Assembly: GCA_024516035.1 (NCBI GenBank)
Contig: CM044955.1
Span: 10,838,318 to 10,902,317 of the forward strand
Length of the DNA: 64,000 nucleotides
Direction of reading: 5' to 3'
Source of the DNA: Bactericera cockerelli
Taxonomy: Eukaryota; Arthropoda; Insecta; Hemiptera; Triozidae
Under the pieces are notes generated by a model that did not search any database, was not told the DNA's origin, and was given only the letters and a program-made list of their open reading frames with translations. A program made the translations under genes and the position numbers. The first letter of the stretch is position 1. Each line of letters begins with the position of its first letter. Below are positions 45,655 to 56,984 of the stretch, in pieces.

Positions 45655-45756
45655 GGCGAGTTTGGGTGGAAGAGATTGCCATAAGCAATAACCCCGCCCT
45701 TTAGTTAGGACATGTTGTGTATAATTATATTTTGTTTATTTTTTTCTTTCTTGTTT
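45655..45756 (+). repeat. Family A retroposon, 5' half, split by insertion
   Basis: GTTTGGGTGGAAGAGATTGC then TAACCCCGCCCTTTAGTTAG. It breaks off at about 45756, and its 3' half resumes at 48514. Confidence 0.75.
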
Positions 45757-46022
45757 ATCTGAGCGCACGGCAGTGCGCCAGGCCAAGTTCCAGCAAGCAC
45801 GGCAGTGTATCTTTACACGAACCGATTCACCCGGTTTTTCACACCCTCATATCTTCGGTTCAATTGATCATAGAGATATGAAATTTGGAACAGAGATTGT
45901 CCTAAAATCATTAAAAAGACATTGAAAATTTAAAGACTCTATGCAAAAAACATTCCGAGGAATGTAATTTTGAAATTTACGATTTTGATACTGACTGACT
46001 GACTGACTGACAGATCATCAAA

Positions 46023-47972
46023 ATTATGAGGCACTTCCCGACTACCTAGAAAGCTGAAATTTTGCATGATTGTAGGGTTTATTGTAAAAGTACAGGGAAA
46101 AATCTGAAAACCGGAATTTTTTCACTTATCATGGTGTAAAACGGTGTCGTTTTAGGGAGAAAATATACAGGGTGGGGCAAAAGTCTGGAAACCCCTGAAT
46201 AACTTTCGAATGGCTTATCCGGTAAAATTAAATTTTTGTACGGTAAACCAGGATAATAAGACCTTCTTTTAGAGTTGGGCCGATTTTTGTTACCAGCCCC
46301 CATGTCGGGGCCAGGGGGGCCAACTTCATTTTTTTAAATACGAACCCCCACCTTGCGACACATTTTTGGAAATGTCTTCAAATAAGAAATACATTGGTGC
46401 AAATTTTATTTTTTTATTATTAACAGTTTACAAATGGCGTCCATATTTGTGTATACAGTGTAAAGTCTGGAAACCCCTGAATAACTTTCGAATGGCTTAT
46501 TTGGTAAAATTAAAATTTTATACGGTAAACCAAAGTAATAAGACCTTCTTTTAGAGTTGGGCCGATTTTTGCTATCGGCCCCCATGTCGGGGCCAGGGGG
46601 GCCAACTTCATTTTTTTAAATACGAACCCCCACCTTGCGACACATTTTTGGAAATGTCTTCAAATATCAAATACTTTGGTGCAAATTTTATTTTTTTAAT
46701 GTTAACTGTTTGCAAATGACGTCCATATTTGTGTATGCAGTGAACTAAAGTCTAGAAACCCCTGAATAACTTTCGAATGGCTTATTTGGTAAAATTAAAA
46801 TTTTATACGGTAAACGAAAGTAATAAGACCTTCTTTTAGAGTTGGGCCGATTTTTGCTATCGGCCCCCATGTCGGGGTCAAATATGGACGCCATACACAA
46901 ATATGGACGCCATTTGCAAACAGTTAACATTAAAAAAATAAAATTTGCACCAAAGTATTTGATATTTGAAGACATTTCCAAAAATGTGTCGCAAGGTGGG
47001 GGTTCGTATTTAAAAAAATGAAGTTGGCCCCCCTGGCCCCGACATGGGGGCTGGTAACAAAAATCGGCCCAACTCTAAAAGAAGGTCTTATTACCCTGGT
47101 TTACCGTACAAAAATTTAATTTTACCGGATAAGCCATTCGAAAGTTATTCAGGGGTTTCCAGACTTTTGCCCCACCCTGTATAATCGATTATTGATCTAA
47201 ATTATGAAACACTTCCCGACTACCTAAAAAGCTGAAATTTTGCATGATGGTAGGGTTTATTGTAAAAGTACAGGGAAAAATCTGAAAAAGTTCTAAAAAC
47301 TGTTAAAAGGTGTCGTTTTAGGGAGGAACTATACTATATTATGTGTATAAATTATGAGGCACTTCCCTATTACCTAAAAAGCTGAAATTTTGTATACTGG
47401 TGGGGTTTATTGTAAAAGTACTGGGAAAAATCTGAAAACATGAACTTTCGCACTTATCATGCTGTTAAACGGTGTCGTTTTACGGAGGATATATATAATC
47501 GATTATGGATCTAAATTATGAGGCACTTTCCTACTACCTAGAAAGCTGAAATTTTGCATGATGGTAGGGTTTATTGTAAAAGTACAGGGAAAAATCTGAA
47601 AACCGGCACTTTCGCACTATTTCTGCTGTTAAACGGTGTCGTTTTAGGGAGCACTATATTATGTATATAAATTATGAGGCACTTCCCTACTACCTAAAAA
47701 GCTGAAATTTTGTATACTGGTAGGGTTTATTGTAAAAATACTGGGAAAAATCTGAAAACCGGAACTTTCGCACTCATCATGCTGTTAAACTGTGTTATTT
47801 CAGGGAGGAAGTATACTCGATTATGCATATAAATTATGAGGCACTTCCCTACTACCTACAAAGCTGAAATTTAGTATGGTGCTAGGGTTCATTGTAAAAG
47901 TATAGGGAAAAATCTGAAAACCGGCACTTTCGCACTATTTCTGCTGTCAATCGGTGTCGTTTTAGGGAGCAT
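46023..47972. repeat. 150-165-bp tandem array (interrupted)
   Basis: Units begin ATTATGAGGCACTTCC at 46023, 47201 (variant), 47351, 47515, 47671 and 47833. They carry AAGCTGAAATTTTGCATGAT, GGGTTTATTGTAAAAGTAC and GGTGTCGTTTTAGGGAG. A (TGAC)5 tract precedes the first unit. The large gap between the first two units is filled by the TA-flanked element below. Confidence 0.9.
46168..47179. mobile_element. TA-flanked inverted-repeat element with internal triplication
   Basis: The ends are CAGGGTGGGGCAAAAGTCTG and its complement, flanked by TA (46166-46167, 47180-47181). The arm sequence (TTTCGAATGGCTTAT, AAGACCTTCTTTTAGAGTTG, TTGCGACACATTTTTGG) occurs three times in direct order from the left. It then occurs once inverted from about 46875 to the right end. 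No coding. The uninterrupted neighbour unit near 47490 shows a single TA, confirming the target duplication. Confidence 0.9.
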
Positions 47973-48076
47973 ATTAAAGTGAATAATCTTGATATTTTTA
48001 ATAAAAAATAATGAAACGTGCTGGGAAACGAACCATTTACAAAAAGTAATGATATCCCACAAAAAACTACCGTTAA

Positions 48077-48509
48077 AAAAAGGGCCAAGTTCCAGAACAG
48101 AACTATCCAAAAAGGTTTCGCCAATGAATGCAGTGATATCTTGTTTGCGGCCAAGTTATCTTGGTACTAAACTATTTCTTTTATTAAACCCCGTTTTCTG
48201 AGTTCCTCATTTGGTATGTTTTTAAACGCAAAATATCCTCTAACTTGGCCAGTTTTATGACATCGGTTGTATTGAATATTACGACTATATGTATAGGTAC
48301 AGAATAACAATATAACCATCACAAGGAGCGACACTGGCCAAGTTAGAGGATAGTTTGCGTTTCAAAACATACCAAATGAGGAACTCAGAAAACGGGGTTT
48401 AATTAAAGAAATAGTTTAGTACCAAGATAACTTGGCCGCAAACAAGATATCACTGCATTCATTGGCGAAACCTTTTTGGATAGTTCTGTTCTGGAACTTG
48501 GCCCTTTTT
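48077..48509. mobile_element. TTAA-flanked foldback element
   Basis: The two arms (about 48077-48255 and 48328-48509) are near-perfect complements, starting AAAAAGGGCCAAGTTCCAG. The loop is about 72 bp. TTAA lies immediately outside both ends (48073-48076 and 48510-48513), as for piggyBac-type insertions, though the symmetry of the ends makes this partly ambiguous. No coding. Confidence 0.8.
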
Positions 48510-48513
48510 TTAA

Positions 48514-48605
48514 CGTATTATTAATACTGTCAATTTTATATTCCATTTTTACCATTATTTGTCTGTATATATTATGTTCTACTAATAAATAGTTTCTAAA
48601 TAAAT
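48514..48605 (+). repeat. Family A retroposon, 3' half
   Basis: ACTGTCAATTTTATATTCC then GTCTGTATATATTATGTTC and TACTAATAAATAGTTT match the 3' part of the plus-strand copy at 22311-22488. It is the continuation of 45655-45756. Confidence 0.65.
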
Positions 48606-48824
48606 AAATAGTTGTAATTCTATAATTAATAAATTGATTTAAAAAAGAGAAATGCGATAGGAGATGTTCATTAGGCCTAGGTTAATAAGGAAAGCATTGA
48701 GTTACAAAATAATGCTTTCCTCGCAGTGAAACTTTTAATTTCCTCATCGACTAACAATGCCTGTTGGCCGATGTAGCTACGAGTTTAATTAATTTAAACA
48801 ATCTTATTCATGGATACCTAGATC

Positions 48825-48920
48825 GAATCCCGCCCATTGCTTGGATTTTTTTGTCTCATTTTTGAGTTTGTGACCAAATAATATTAATAGAAAAAGCTTT
48901 TATTATTAGAACCTCGCCTT
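48825..48920 (+). repeat. Degenerate SINE family D copy
   Basis: GATCGAATCCCGCCCATTGC, then TTGAGTTTGTGACCAAATAA and AACCTCGCC follow the order of the family D body. Confidence 0.5.
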
Positions 48921-48954
48921 TTTTTTTTAGAAAAAGTCGGAGCAGACTTTTCAC

Positions 48955-49075
48955 ACAGAAAATTCTGTTCCCTCCGTACATGTGAGTCTGGCAATTCCGG
49001 CCCTACCCAGGCTGGGTGAGGTTAACATGGGTAGCTGGTACGATTCCCAGCGAATGAAGTGTGAAACATCCGTCC
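48955..49075 (+). repeat. Degenerate 5S-SINE body
   Basis: CCCAGGCTGGGTGAGGTTAA then ATGGGTAGCTGGTACGATTC match the body of the 5S-derived SINE in plus orientation. No 5S head was found. Confidence 0.5.
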
Positions 49076-49369
49076 TAATCCATGACGTTAAATCAATTAG
49101 AATCGTTGGCGTTAGGAAGTAAAAAATGTGCCAAGACCAACTGCTATATCCTATTGAATAGTTGCACTTGTGAACGTATCTTAAAACACGCTCATAGTGC
49201 GTCGTATGAACAGAACCCTACGTCTAAATAGTGTATCGTATAAACTTGCCCTTAACCTAAATTGTTGAATAAAAAGTCACGCTACCAAGTGGTAGCTTTT
49301 CCAGAATCGATCAACTTAAAATCAAGAGTTTCCTTTTTCCATTTCTTTCAAAAGCCTTTTCAATTGTCT

Positions 49370-49465
49370 AAATACATAGTACCAACAACCTCAACCATAA
49401 GGTTGAACAACGTCGAGCCTGCTTGAGCGGGATAAGACAGAGTAGGTAAAAGAAGAAGAAGATAA
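49370..49465 (+). repeat. Family J repeat
   Basis: CCTCAACCATAAGGTTGAAC, then GGTAAAAGAAGAAGAAGATA. The inverted partner is at about 51420-51510. Confidence 0.5.
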
Positions 49466-50040
49466 AAGAGGTGATTAGAAACTGGATTAAAGAAAAAATC
49501 AGTTGTCGTTTCCAAAAGTTCTATTTTTTATCCAGCAATTTCCTCTCCAAATCTCAATTAAAAAGAGCAGAATGGTTACTAATGACTTTGATGAAAGAAT
49601 TAATGGGAAGCGAATGCAAATTAATACCGCAGAATCCTCCCCAACTACCTTGGTCTCTTTGTGAAATAATTCATGTCACCTTCTGCAGTTCTCTCTCCAA
49701 TTTTTTTCTCATTTCACAAGAAACTATTTTCTTTTTTACTGCGCATTATCCTAACTCTTCTTTCGTTTACTGTTTTTACAATGAGATACAAAAAATGTTT
49801 CGCTAGGGAACTTTATGAACAGATACAGTAACGATCAGTCTGGCCAGAAGATAATAACACAAATTATTGGCGCCTTTAAAAAAGTTGTCGTTAGGAAGAA
49901 TATTCAGCTGTAAAATGTGGAAGTAGGAAGGTTAGAAACAAATAATCTAAACTATGAGTAAGAGATTGACCACTGCCCTCCCCAAGTAATTTTAGGAAAA
50001 GGCAAAGTGACAGAAGAAGAATAAGGACAATGAGATAAAT
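49466..50040. other. Intergenic, no supported gene
   Basis: An open frame at 49471-49806 has no domain, a low-complexity F/S-rich end and no splice context, so it was not accepted. Confidence 0.45.
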
Positions 50041-50043
50041 AAG

Positions 50044-50250
50044 AATAATAATATCGCCTTATTTATACTGCCCGATTAGGACTATTAAAGTCCCGTTATT
50101 CCAGCAGTAAGCCCAAGACATATTATTATGTGGTAAAAATCCCAAATGGTAGGATAACTTGTCATGTCCCGGCTGGGTTTCGAACCCACGACCTCTGCAA
50201 TCTCTGGATTCATAGAGTGAAGCCTTTACCACTGAGCTACCGGGACAGTC
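50044..50250 (-). repeat. tRNA-derived SINE (family G), full length
   Basis: On the minus strand the head is reversed from GAAGCCTTTACCACTGAGCT then ACCGGGACA, with B-box complement GGGTTTCGAACCCACGAC. The body carries TGTGGTAAAAATCCCAAATG and the (AAT)n tail is at the left. Confidence 0.85.
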
Positions 50251-50389
50251 GTAGGTACGATTCTCAATTTATTTATAGATCAAATATTCAACATTTTTCA
50301 TTGATTGAGCCTGCCATCTTGTAAGCAGTTGTCCATAATTCCTTTTACTAAATAAAATTTTCAACCTAACTTATAACACTTTAACGATT

Positions 50390-50545
50390 TCTGCTCTGTA
50401 CTTGGATGTTCGGGGTCCACTCATTCCTCGTGAGGAAAAATGAGTAGTTACTTGTATGAGTAACGACCAGTGGCGGCATTACCAGAGGCATAAAATTGTG
50501 AAGAGGCCTTGTGCTTCACCACAAATAAAATCATACATTACACTT
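50390..50545 (+). repeat. SINE family F, 3' part
   Basis: TCTGCTCTGTACTTGGATGT, AAAATGAGTAGTTACTTGTA and ACGACCAGTGGCGGCATTAC, then TTGTGCTTCACCACAAATAA. The tRNA-like head is missing. Confidence 0.75.
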
Positions 50546-51415
50546 TGACGATATCCACTAAAAACTGACTGCTTATGCATAAATATTATGAAAACATTCA
50601 ACTTTAGGTGAAGAAATTCATTTAAAAATAGCACTTTTCCCAAAAATACATAGACATTCGATAATAAAATACACAGACCCTATCAGTCTATCTCCAGTTG
50701 AATTTGTTCAACTGAGAGAAAAAAGGAAACGCTCACGTTCTTCAAAATTCATCCTATCGCTTTTCCGCTTTCGGAAGGAAGAAACAAGAAAACTTCTCTC
50801 AGAAAAATGTTCCTTATCAATTTCTCGTTGTCTTTATTGAGTGTTCTAGAGTAGGTATCTGTCATTGCGATAAAAAATTGATATCTTCTTACATTGGTAG
50901 CGGGAGATATAGCGTAAAGTGCTGAATTATACGACGCACAGAGAATTTTGGAGACAGTTTTTATTTGGTGGAATGCTGGCAAAGACGTTCCTGAATTATT
51001 AGGTCTCCCTCGGGACTATGGAAAACCATGAAGGAATGGAAGCAGTTTTAACGCATCATTGACTTGTTACTCCGCATCGATTTTACTGTACGTCTCTTCT
51101 TTATGTTTTTGTTTTGTAGTTTTATTTCCAAGGGTTTTATTTTTACTGCTTCTTCGAAATGGGATGAACTCTTTTTATTTTCCTGCTTTTATAACAGAGG
51201 TTCTTTTTACGTAATGTGTAAAATTAATGAGCAAGATGGAAAATTAGGTTCTCTTGAACACTTTCGAGCATGTCCTACCGCGTAGTTCATCCAAAAATAA
51301 ACATTTATTTTTAAAAGTTATAATCATTATGTCAATCATATTTTCCGTAACCCTAAAATTTGCCGGGCTGTCTCTTACTTTGTATTGGCGTTCTTCACAC
51401 CTCGGCCGAGGTGTT
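50546..51415. other. Intergenic, no supported gene
   Basis: AT-rich with short random frames on both strands. Confidence 0.45.
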
Positions 51416-51419
51416 TGAT

Positions 51420-51600
51420 TCTTACTCAAATCTTCTTCTTTCACTTTACCTTTTCCCAATCCTACTTTGTGTCGGCATTGTTCAACCTCATGGTTTAGGT
51501 TGAACTCAAATACGCCTAACTGTGGCCCTACTTGGGACTTGAACCAACCAACTCCGGGTTACAAGTCCGCTGCCTTAACGATCAATCTACTTCGGTCGGT
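51420..51600 (-). repeat. Family J repeat next to a SINE family E head
   Basis: The left part (51420-51510) is the inverted match of 49370-49465 (CATGGTTTAGGTTGAAC). The right part (51526-51600) is a family E head on the minus strand (reverse of GGGACTTGAACCAACCAACT and AATCTACTTCGGTCGGT). Confidence 0.6.
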
Positions 51601-51891
51601 CTGATTCCTGAATATCTGTTGTGGTAAATTTTTGGAAACTAAGATTTGGTATGTTTAAACTATAGCATGAATATTAGAAGTATTACCAATTAGTTTTGTA
51701 TCGAAGTTTTAAAAGTAGCAGTAATGCAGCAGAATGTTTAGTTTTTACTTCCAAACTTCTCCTTCTCCTCATTTTCCTCGCTTCTCCTCTTTGTTTTGAT
51801 TGATCGAACCACCGCTGACTATGGGTTTTATTAATATCTACTGTGGAGCATCAGAGTAGTTCTCAACACTCGTGTGGTGAAGAAGGACTCT

Positions 51892-52063
51892 CAACTGTTA
51901 TGGATTATCATAATCTCTATGCATATACATTATACATAAATATGGACTATAATATGTAGATATTGTAGATGCAGGTATGATAATATACCTACCTGCATCT
52001 ACATATTTATTATAGTCCATATTTATGTATATACACAGAGATTATGATAATCCATAACAGTTG
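51892..52063. mobile_element. 172-bp palindromic MITE
   Basis: CAACTGTTATGGATTATCAT at the left end meets its complement at the right end, and the arms run about 80 bp with few mismatches. No coding capacity. The target duplication is unclear. Confidence 0.8.
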
Positions 52064-52519
52064 GGACATTTTTCATCGATGGAACAAACTCTTTCTTTAG
52101 ATTAATTCAAGTTTTTGTTCGAATAGCAAGAACGATGAGGTCAAAAGAATCTTAGTTACGCTATAATTTGATTAGCACTGCCTCAGTCCAAATGGCCATT
52201 TTAGAAATGGTGAAATATGTATACTGTAAAGGAATTTTGAAATATTATTGGAAGATATATTATTTTGTATTGTGCCTTTCTGAGTGATCATGAATTCTTG
52301 GATGCATCAGACTCATTTTTATTGCAGTATCTTGGATTTGTTAAGGCAAGTTTTTTTCTCATGTCAATAAGTTTTGAAGCATTAGATTTGATGTTTATTG
52401 GATAGGACCCAGGTTGTGTAACATGAAAGATATTCTTTTTCTAGTTCACTGTTAATTTTGTATAAGTAATTCAGAAATTTTGGAATAGTTAAACATGTCT
52501 TGAATATTCGAGTCTTTCC
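52064..52519. other. Intergenic, no feature seen
   Basis: AT-rich. No repeat or coding signal was recognised. Confidence 0.45.
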
Positions 52520-52529
52520 CTAACGCACG

Positions 52530-52670
52530 TTTACCCTCCTTTGTTATGAACTCACAAAACAGCTACACTTATTGACTTTACCCAGCCTGGGTTGGGTCGA
52601 AAACAGCCAGCATCACCAGAGTTAATTTTTTTTTTTTTGGCAATCTCTTCCACCCAATGTACAATATGAT
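52530..52670 (-). repeat. 5S-SINE body fragment and family A fragment
   Basis: ACTCACAAAACAGCTACACT then TTTACCCAGCCTGGGTTGGG is 5S-SINE body. TTGGCAATCTCTTCCACCCA near 52638 is a family A end. Confidence 0.5.
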
Positions 52671-53544
52671 TTTTCTTCATAATAACGCCTATTAATTTTT
52701 TTATAGAACATTTCTTACATACTTTTTTTTCTCAAATATAGATCATAGTATAGCTCCATCTTCCGATATGTGTTGATTTTTTTTTTTCTTGTACCTCGTA
52801 TTCTCGTTCCAACTGCTCTAATGATTGAGAATTGGGTTTGGGTTAAAACACAATTTTCCACTCTCGAGCTTATTGAATAGCTGCTCAGCATTTATACTTA
52901 CCAAGACCTCACCTCACTAGACTTTGCTTCTCTTCAGTGATGTTGCGATAGCTGGAGTATTTCTTTTCAGCGAGCAATCCTAGGTCACTTTCGCATTTCT
53001 TTTATATATTCTCAGGCAAACTGACCCGCTCGTTTTGTATTTCTTGGGAACCACTGCTAGAGAGTATCTGTCTTATTTTAAATAGAGACTTCCTGAAGAA
53101 AAATCTGTGCACGGTACACTGACATCCTATGATTGATGAAGGCTCTTGCTTCGTCTTGTCTGCTGATTTTATATTCCATACTCTTTTCCTATTGTTGGAA
53201 CGTGCCTTATTTGAAGCATGAAATTCGAATGTCTGAGAAGTCAAGATTTTCTAATAAGAATATTCATCACTCTTGTATGGACGTTTTGAAAGGCCACATC
53301 ACACATACGCTTTAGGTCGAGGCAAGCATAATAGCGCTTGTGAAATATGTATGATGTACCTGCATTACCTCATGACGAGGGTCTTACAGCTTTCTTATTA
53401 ACTTTTTCTTGAGAAACAACAAGTTTTTGAATATTTAAAAGAACTGTGGTCAAGGTTAAGACAAGTCAGATCTGTTCATCTGAAATAAACACTAAAATGT
53501 ACTCTAATTTTTAGGGGGTAGCATCGACATTACGAGAACTGATG

Positions 53545-53700
53545 AAAGTTTTGAAAGTTATTATATTTGTGTTAATCACTATCGTGATATCACAACTACT
53601 GAAACTCGCTTTATTAAATCTACGCTGAAACGGGGACTTGAACCACCGATCTCCAGGTTACAAGTCCGCTGCTTTATCGATGAAGCTACTGAGGTCGGTT
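53545..53700 (-). repeat. tRNA-derived SINE (family E) with target duplication
   Basis: On the minus strand it starts at the family E head (reverse of GAAGCTACTGAGGTCGGTT) with B-box complement GGGACTTGAACCACCGATC. ACGAGAACTGATG occurs on both sides (53532-53544 and about 53702-53714), a 13-bp target duplication. Confidence 0.88.
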
Positions 53701-53771
53701 AACGAGAACTGATGTTAATGCATCATATATATCTCTAACCAATTATTATCGTTAAATTAATATCAATCTCG

Positions 53772-53950
53772 TTATGCCAGCACTGGACGTGGCCAATGCC
53801 CACTCTAAAACTACCCCAATTGTCCTCTCAAGGTTAGGGTAGGCCCCGACATCCAAAGTACAGAGCCGAAAAAATTTAGACTCCACCGGGATTGCAACCC
53901 AGGTCACTTGGAATGCAATTGGAGCATGCTGCCGCTAGACCAAGGTAACT
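53772..53950 (-). repeat. Putative tRNA-type SINE (family K), single copy
   Basis: CACCGGGATTGCAACCCAGG and GCTGCCGCTAGACCAAGGTA read on the minus strand as a degenerate tRNA-like head. The remaining 110 bp (GCACTGGACGTGGCCAATGC onward) would be its body. No second copy is in this window. Confidence 0.4.
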
Positions 53951-54534
53951 AGTTCTTCTAAATAACGTTGACGAAATTGAGGAATTTAGAATAATTTTGT
54001 TAAAGATAAACTCACCTATCAAATTGATGTTTTAAAACAACGTCAACGTCCATTTTAATGAGACGAAAAATAATCCTAATAACTAAAAAACGACAGTTAG
54101 ATAGGCTTTTTTCTAATAAAACCTGTTGAGTCAGAATAGAAGCATCAAACATAAAACACACGCACCCACCCTTGACCTGAACAGTCAACTAGATAAAAAA
54201 AAGAGGAAAAGAATGACATCATAAAAAATTGATTAATTATAACAAACCCCAAGTACTCGTATCACCCCAAAGAGTCGTAAATTACACAACTTGTCATCCC
54301 TTATCTCTTCAAACGAAACTCCTAGAGGACTCGCAGGATAAAAGTAACTTAAAAGACTATTTATAATGTTGCACCACTCAAAATAGGAAAAAGTATAGGA
54401 CGGTAGAGGCTTCCCCTGAGAGCTGAATACTTCAACTGTCCTGTCCTTTCGAGAAATGGAGGACCTCGGAAAATAAACTCTCCGTTAGTTTATTTATTTT
54501 TTGGTTGAACAAAAAGACTTTCCTCTGTCCTACT

Positions 54535-54660
54535 AGATCAGTGGTCAAGGCGTTTGTAATTCAGATGTAGCGAGTTCGAAATTCAGAAGTCGCAAGTTTG
54601 AAATCCCAGCAGGGACATGACAAGTTATCTTCCAATTTTGGTATTTCGACCATAAAATTA
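54535..54660 (+). repeat. Degenerate tRNA-type SINE (family G-like)
   Basis: CTAGATCAGTGGTCAAGGCG, GCAAGTTTGAAATCCCAGCA and GGGACATGACAAGTTATC follow the order of the family G head and body junction. An internal stretch near GAAATTCAGAAG looks duplicated. Confidence 0.45.
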
Positions 54661-54747
54661 ATTTCATTGAAATCTTTGTGGGATTTGCAAGGAATGCAGA
54701 TAACAGAACGACAGACACAAAATCAAAGTTGCTCAGGGAGATAACAT

Positions 54748-54910
54748 CTAGTACAACTTCTCACTTTTCTGTTTTTACTGATTAAAATAGAGAGGTTAGT
54801 TGATGGCATGGATATTCAGATCTATTACCTGCTGATGAGAGCAAATAAGCTCAAAACAGCTGTCCAGGTATGTTCTGATATTCATGTATATCTACAACTT
54901 CTCACTTTTC
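54748..54910 (+). repeat. Family I repeat
   Basis: Same core as 30165-30350 with a few substitutions, again bounded by direct ACTTCTCACTTTTCT copies. Confidence 0.8.
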
Positions 54911-56170
54911 TTTTTTTTAAATGAATATTTATTTAGAGAGAGGTCTGTAACATTCAGAGTCCTTGCCCCCTGTCACTTTTCTGTTTTACTGATGATTTAC
55001 TGAATAGGTTACGCCCAGAAATTTGTTTTTTTCTTTTCTTTTACAGAAATTCATCGCTTATGTTCATTTTTTTTTTTTTTTTTCTTCAAACATGATGTAT
55101 ATTTTATTTATGAAACTCAGAACAATTATTGTCTCACTCTAAAGTATTGACAAGATGAGTATCTACATAGGGTATTAGATGGTTCATGTGGGTAGCTGGT
55201 TAGTGAGTTTTCAGCAAATGGAGGGTAAAATCCCCTTCTCAAATTACTTAGATGTTAAAGAGATAAATAAAAGGTATATCTATTTTAAAATATTATGTAG
55301 AAGGCTAGAACACACAACGAGAAAGAGTAATAAAATTCCGTAGCATGAGAAGAAGCCTGAGATAATGGATCGAACATGAGATCCCAAGCCTTTTTTTCAA
55401 AGGCATGTGTGCTTGAATATTTAAAATAGAAATATGCACACAGCTTAGTATCAGTATCTTCTCCCCTATAGTTAAGGGGATGTAATACTGCAAATATAAA
55501 GCGTACTTGTGATAATACTTTATGAAAAACGAGTCTTTTAGCTTGTTTAATTTTTTATGTACATATTTATATTACTTCCAGGAATATCTAACAATAGCTA
55601 TCGGACGTATTTTTCTTCTTTTAACGTTTTTGAGTTAAAATTGTGTCCAACTTCTATAAACATGATCACATAACAATGAGCTTTTTCCCTTTCTATGTTT
55701 TTGTAAACTATCCTACATATGCCCATTATTTGGTACTTACCCTGAGTGGCACCAGATTGGTTGTATAAAATGTTTTGGAGACGAATTATGGATTCAGAAA
55801 GCCACAACCAATTTAAGCTTTTGGTTTTAAATTACGATGAACCTAGCTCTTCACTGTTATAGGGAGAGGGTTAACATAGAGCAGAGAAGGTTAAAATTTA
55901 AATAGCATTGACACTTAGGGCGGAATTAATAAACATTTTTGTAATACCTCTGTGGCACTAAGTCTCGGATTGCGTACTGTCTAAGATAGGGAAACCGATG
56001 CTAAGCAATAACTTAAGTTATTGATTTTAAATTTGTCCTTAGAGTTGAACTTTCATAGTGTTGTTGATAGTTGTAAGAAGCTTTTAAAACCAGACCAGAC
56101 ATGCACTCACGCACTCAAATCGGAGTTTCAACCAAACACAGCGCACTCTAGCCAAAGGTATATCTACTGT
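54911..56170. other. Intergenic; 5S-SINE body scrap
   Basis: ATGTGGGTAGCTGGTTAGTG and AATGGAGGGTAAAATCCCC near 55188-55235 recall the 5S-SINE body. No gene is supported. Confidence 0.4.
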
Positions 56171-56378
56171 GCAGTGGTATTCAAGTGGTGAACGCGTTAG
56201 TCTGATAATCCAGGTAGCGTAGGGATCCGTTGGTTCGAATCCCACCCAGTGCACGAATTTTTCCTCATTAATTTGAGTTTGTGACCACATAATAATAAGA
56301 CTCTGAGGGTTAGGTGGTAGAAAATGCTTTGAGCATTAACCTCGCCTGGTGGTTACCTTCGACTAAAGATTATTATAG
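56171..56378 (+). repeat. tRNA-derived SINE (family D), near full length
   Basis: The head is GCAGTGGTATTCAAGTGGTG with GTTGGTTCGAATCCCACCCA. The body runs AATTTGAGTTTGTGACCACA to ACCTCGCCTGGTGGTTACC. Confidence 0.9.
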
Positions 56379-56980
56379 TTGAGGGTCAGTTAGACTTATC
56401 TCAACTTTAATCCTGTTTTATGATTCGGTCCTTAGCCCTATGCAAGTTCAGAGAAGAATATCAAAATAAAGCATTCCTCCATGAAACGCTGATGTGTAAT
56501 GAATAAAGGTGGAAAAAATGGTTTCACCCAAGTACTGAAAAGTCCAAAGGGTCACAGAAGAAATAAGAGATGAAGGAAGGAAGAGCTGGAAGTGTGTAGG
56601 TAGGACGTGCAAACAAAAGACTCTAAATTTTATGATCCCTTTTGTAAGATGAAATATTTCGAGGTCCACATGACACGTCTCTCTCTCATGGTTTCCTCGT
56701 TAAGGCCAAGACGCTGGTCATTACTCAGGAGAGAAATAAAATTTCTCTTTTATGTTTGCAGAGATAAAATTTCCAGGGACACCACAATGACTAAGCAAAC
56801 ACCTCCGGAGGGGATGGGGAGGACGGTGGGGGGGGGGGGAGGAGAGTTTTTGGCGAAATGTTTCAACAGGATGGATGTGTTGGGTTTAATCTTCAGGGCT
56901 ATGCAACGTGCGTTCTCCTACACGCGGTTTCAAAGCTTTGATAAGTTGGGTGAGTTCACGTGTCTGTAGATAATTATAAC
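56379..56980. other. Intergenic, no supported gene
   Basis: An open frame at 56607-56969 crosses a G10 run and has no recognised domain. Confidence 0.4.
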
Positions 56981-56984
56981 ATCA

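Larger units (their letters stand above)
45757..48513. mobile_element. Composite insertion of about 2.75 kb with GGCCAAGTTCCAG ends
   Basis: It interrupts a family A retroposon. The motif GGCCAAGTTCCAG occurs near its left end (45781-45793), and its complement CTGGAACTTGGCC occurs near its right end (48491-48503). Inside are a tandem array, a TA-flanked element and a foldback. It contains no recognised gene. Whether it came in as one element or by several events cannot be decided here. Confidence 0.5.

Noticed and set aside
49471..49806. 111-codon open frame
   Set aside because: It has a low-complexity hydrophobic end, no splice or promoter context and no known motif.
56607..56969. 120-codon open frame
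   Set aside because: It crosses a G10 run and shows no domain.
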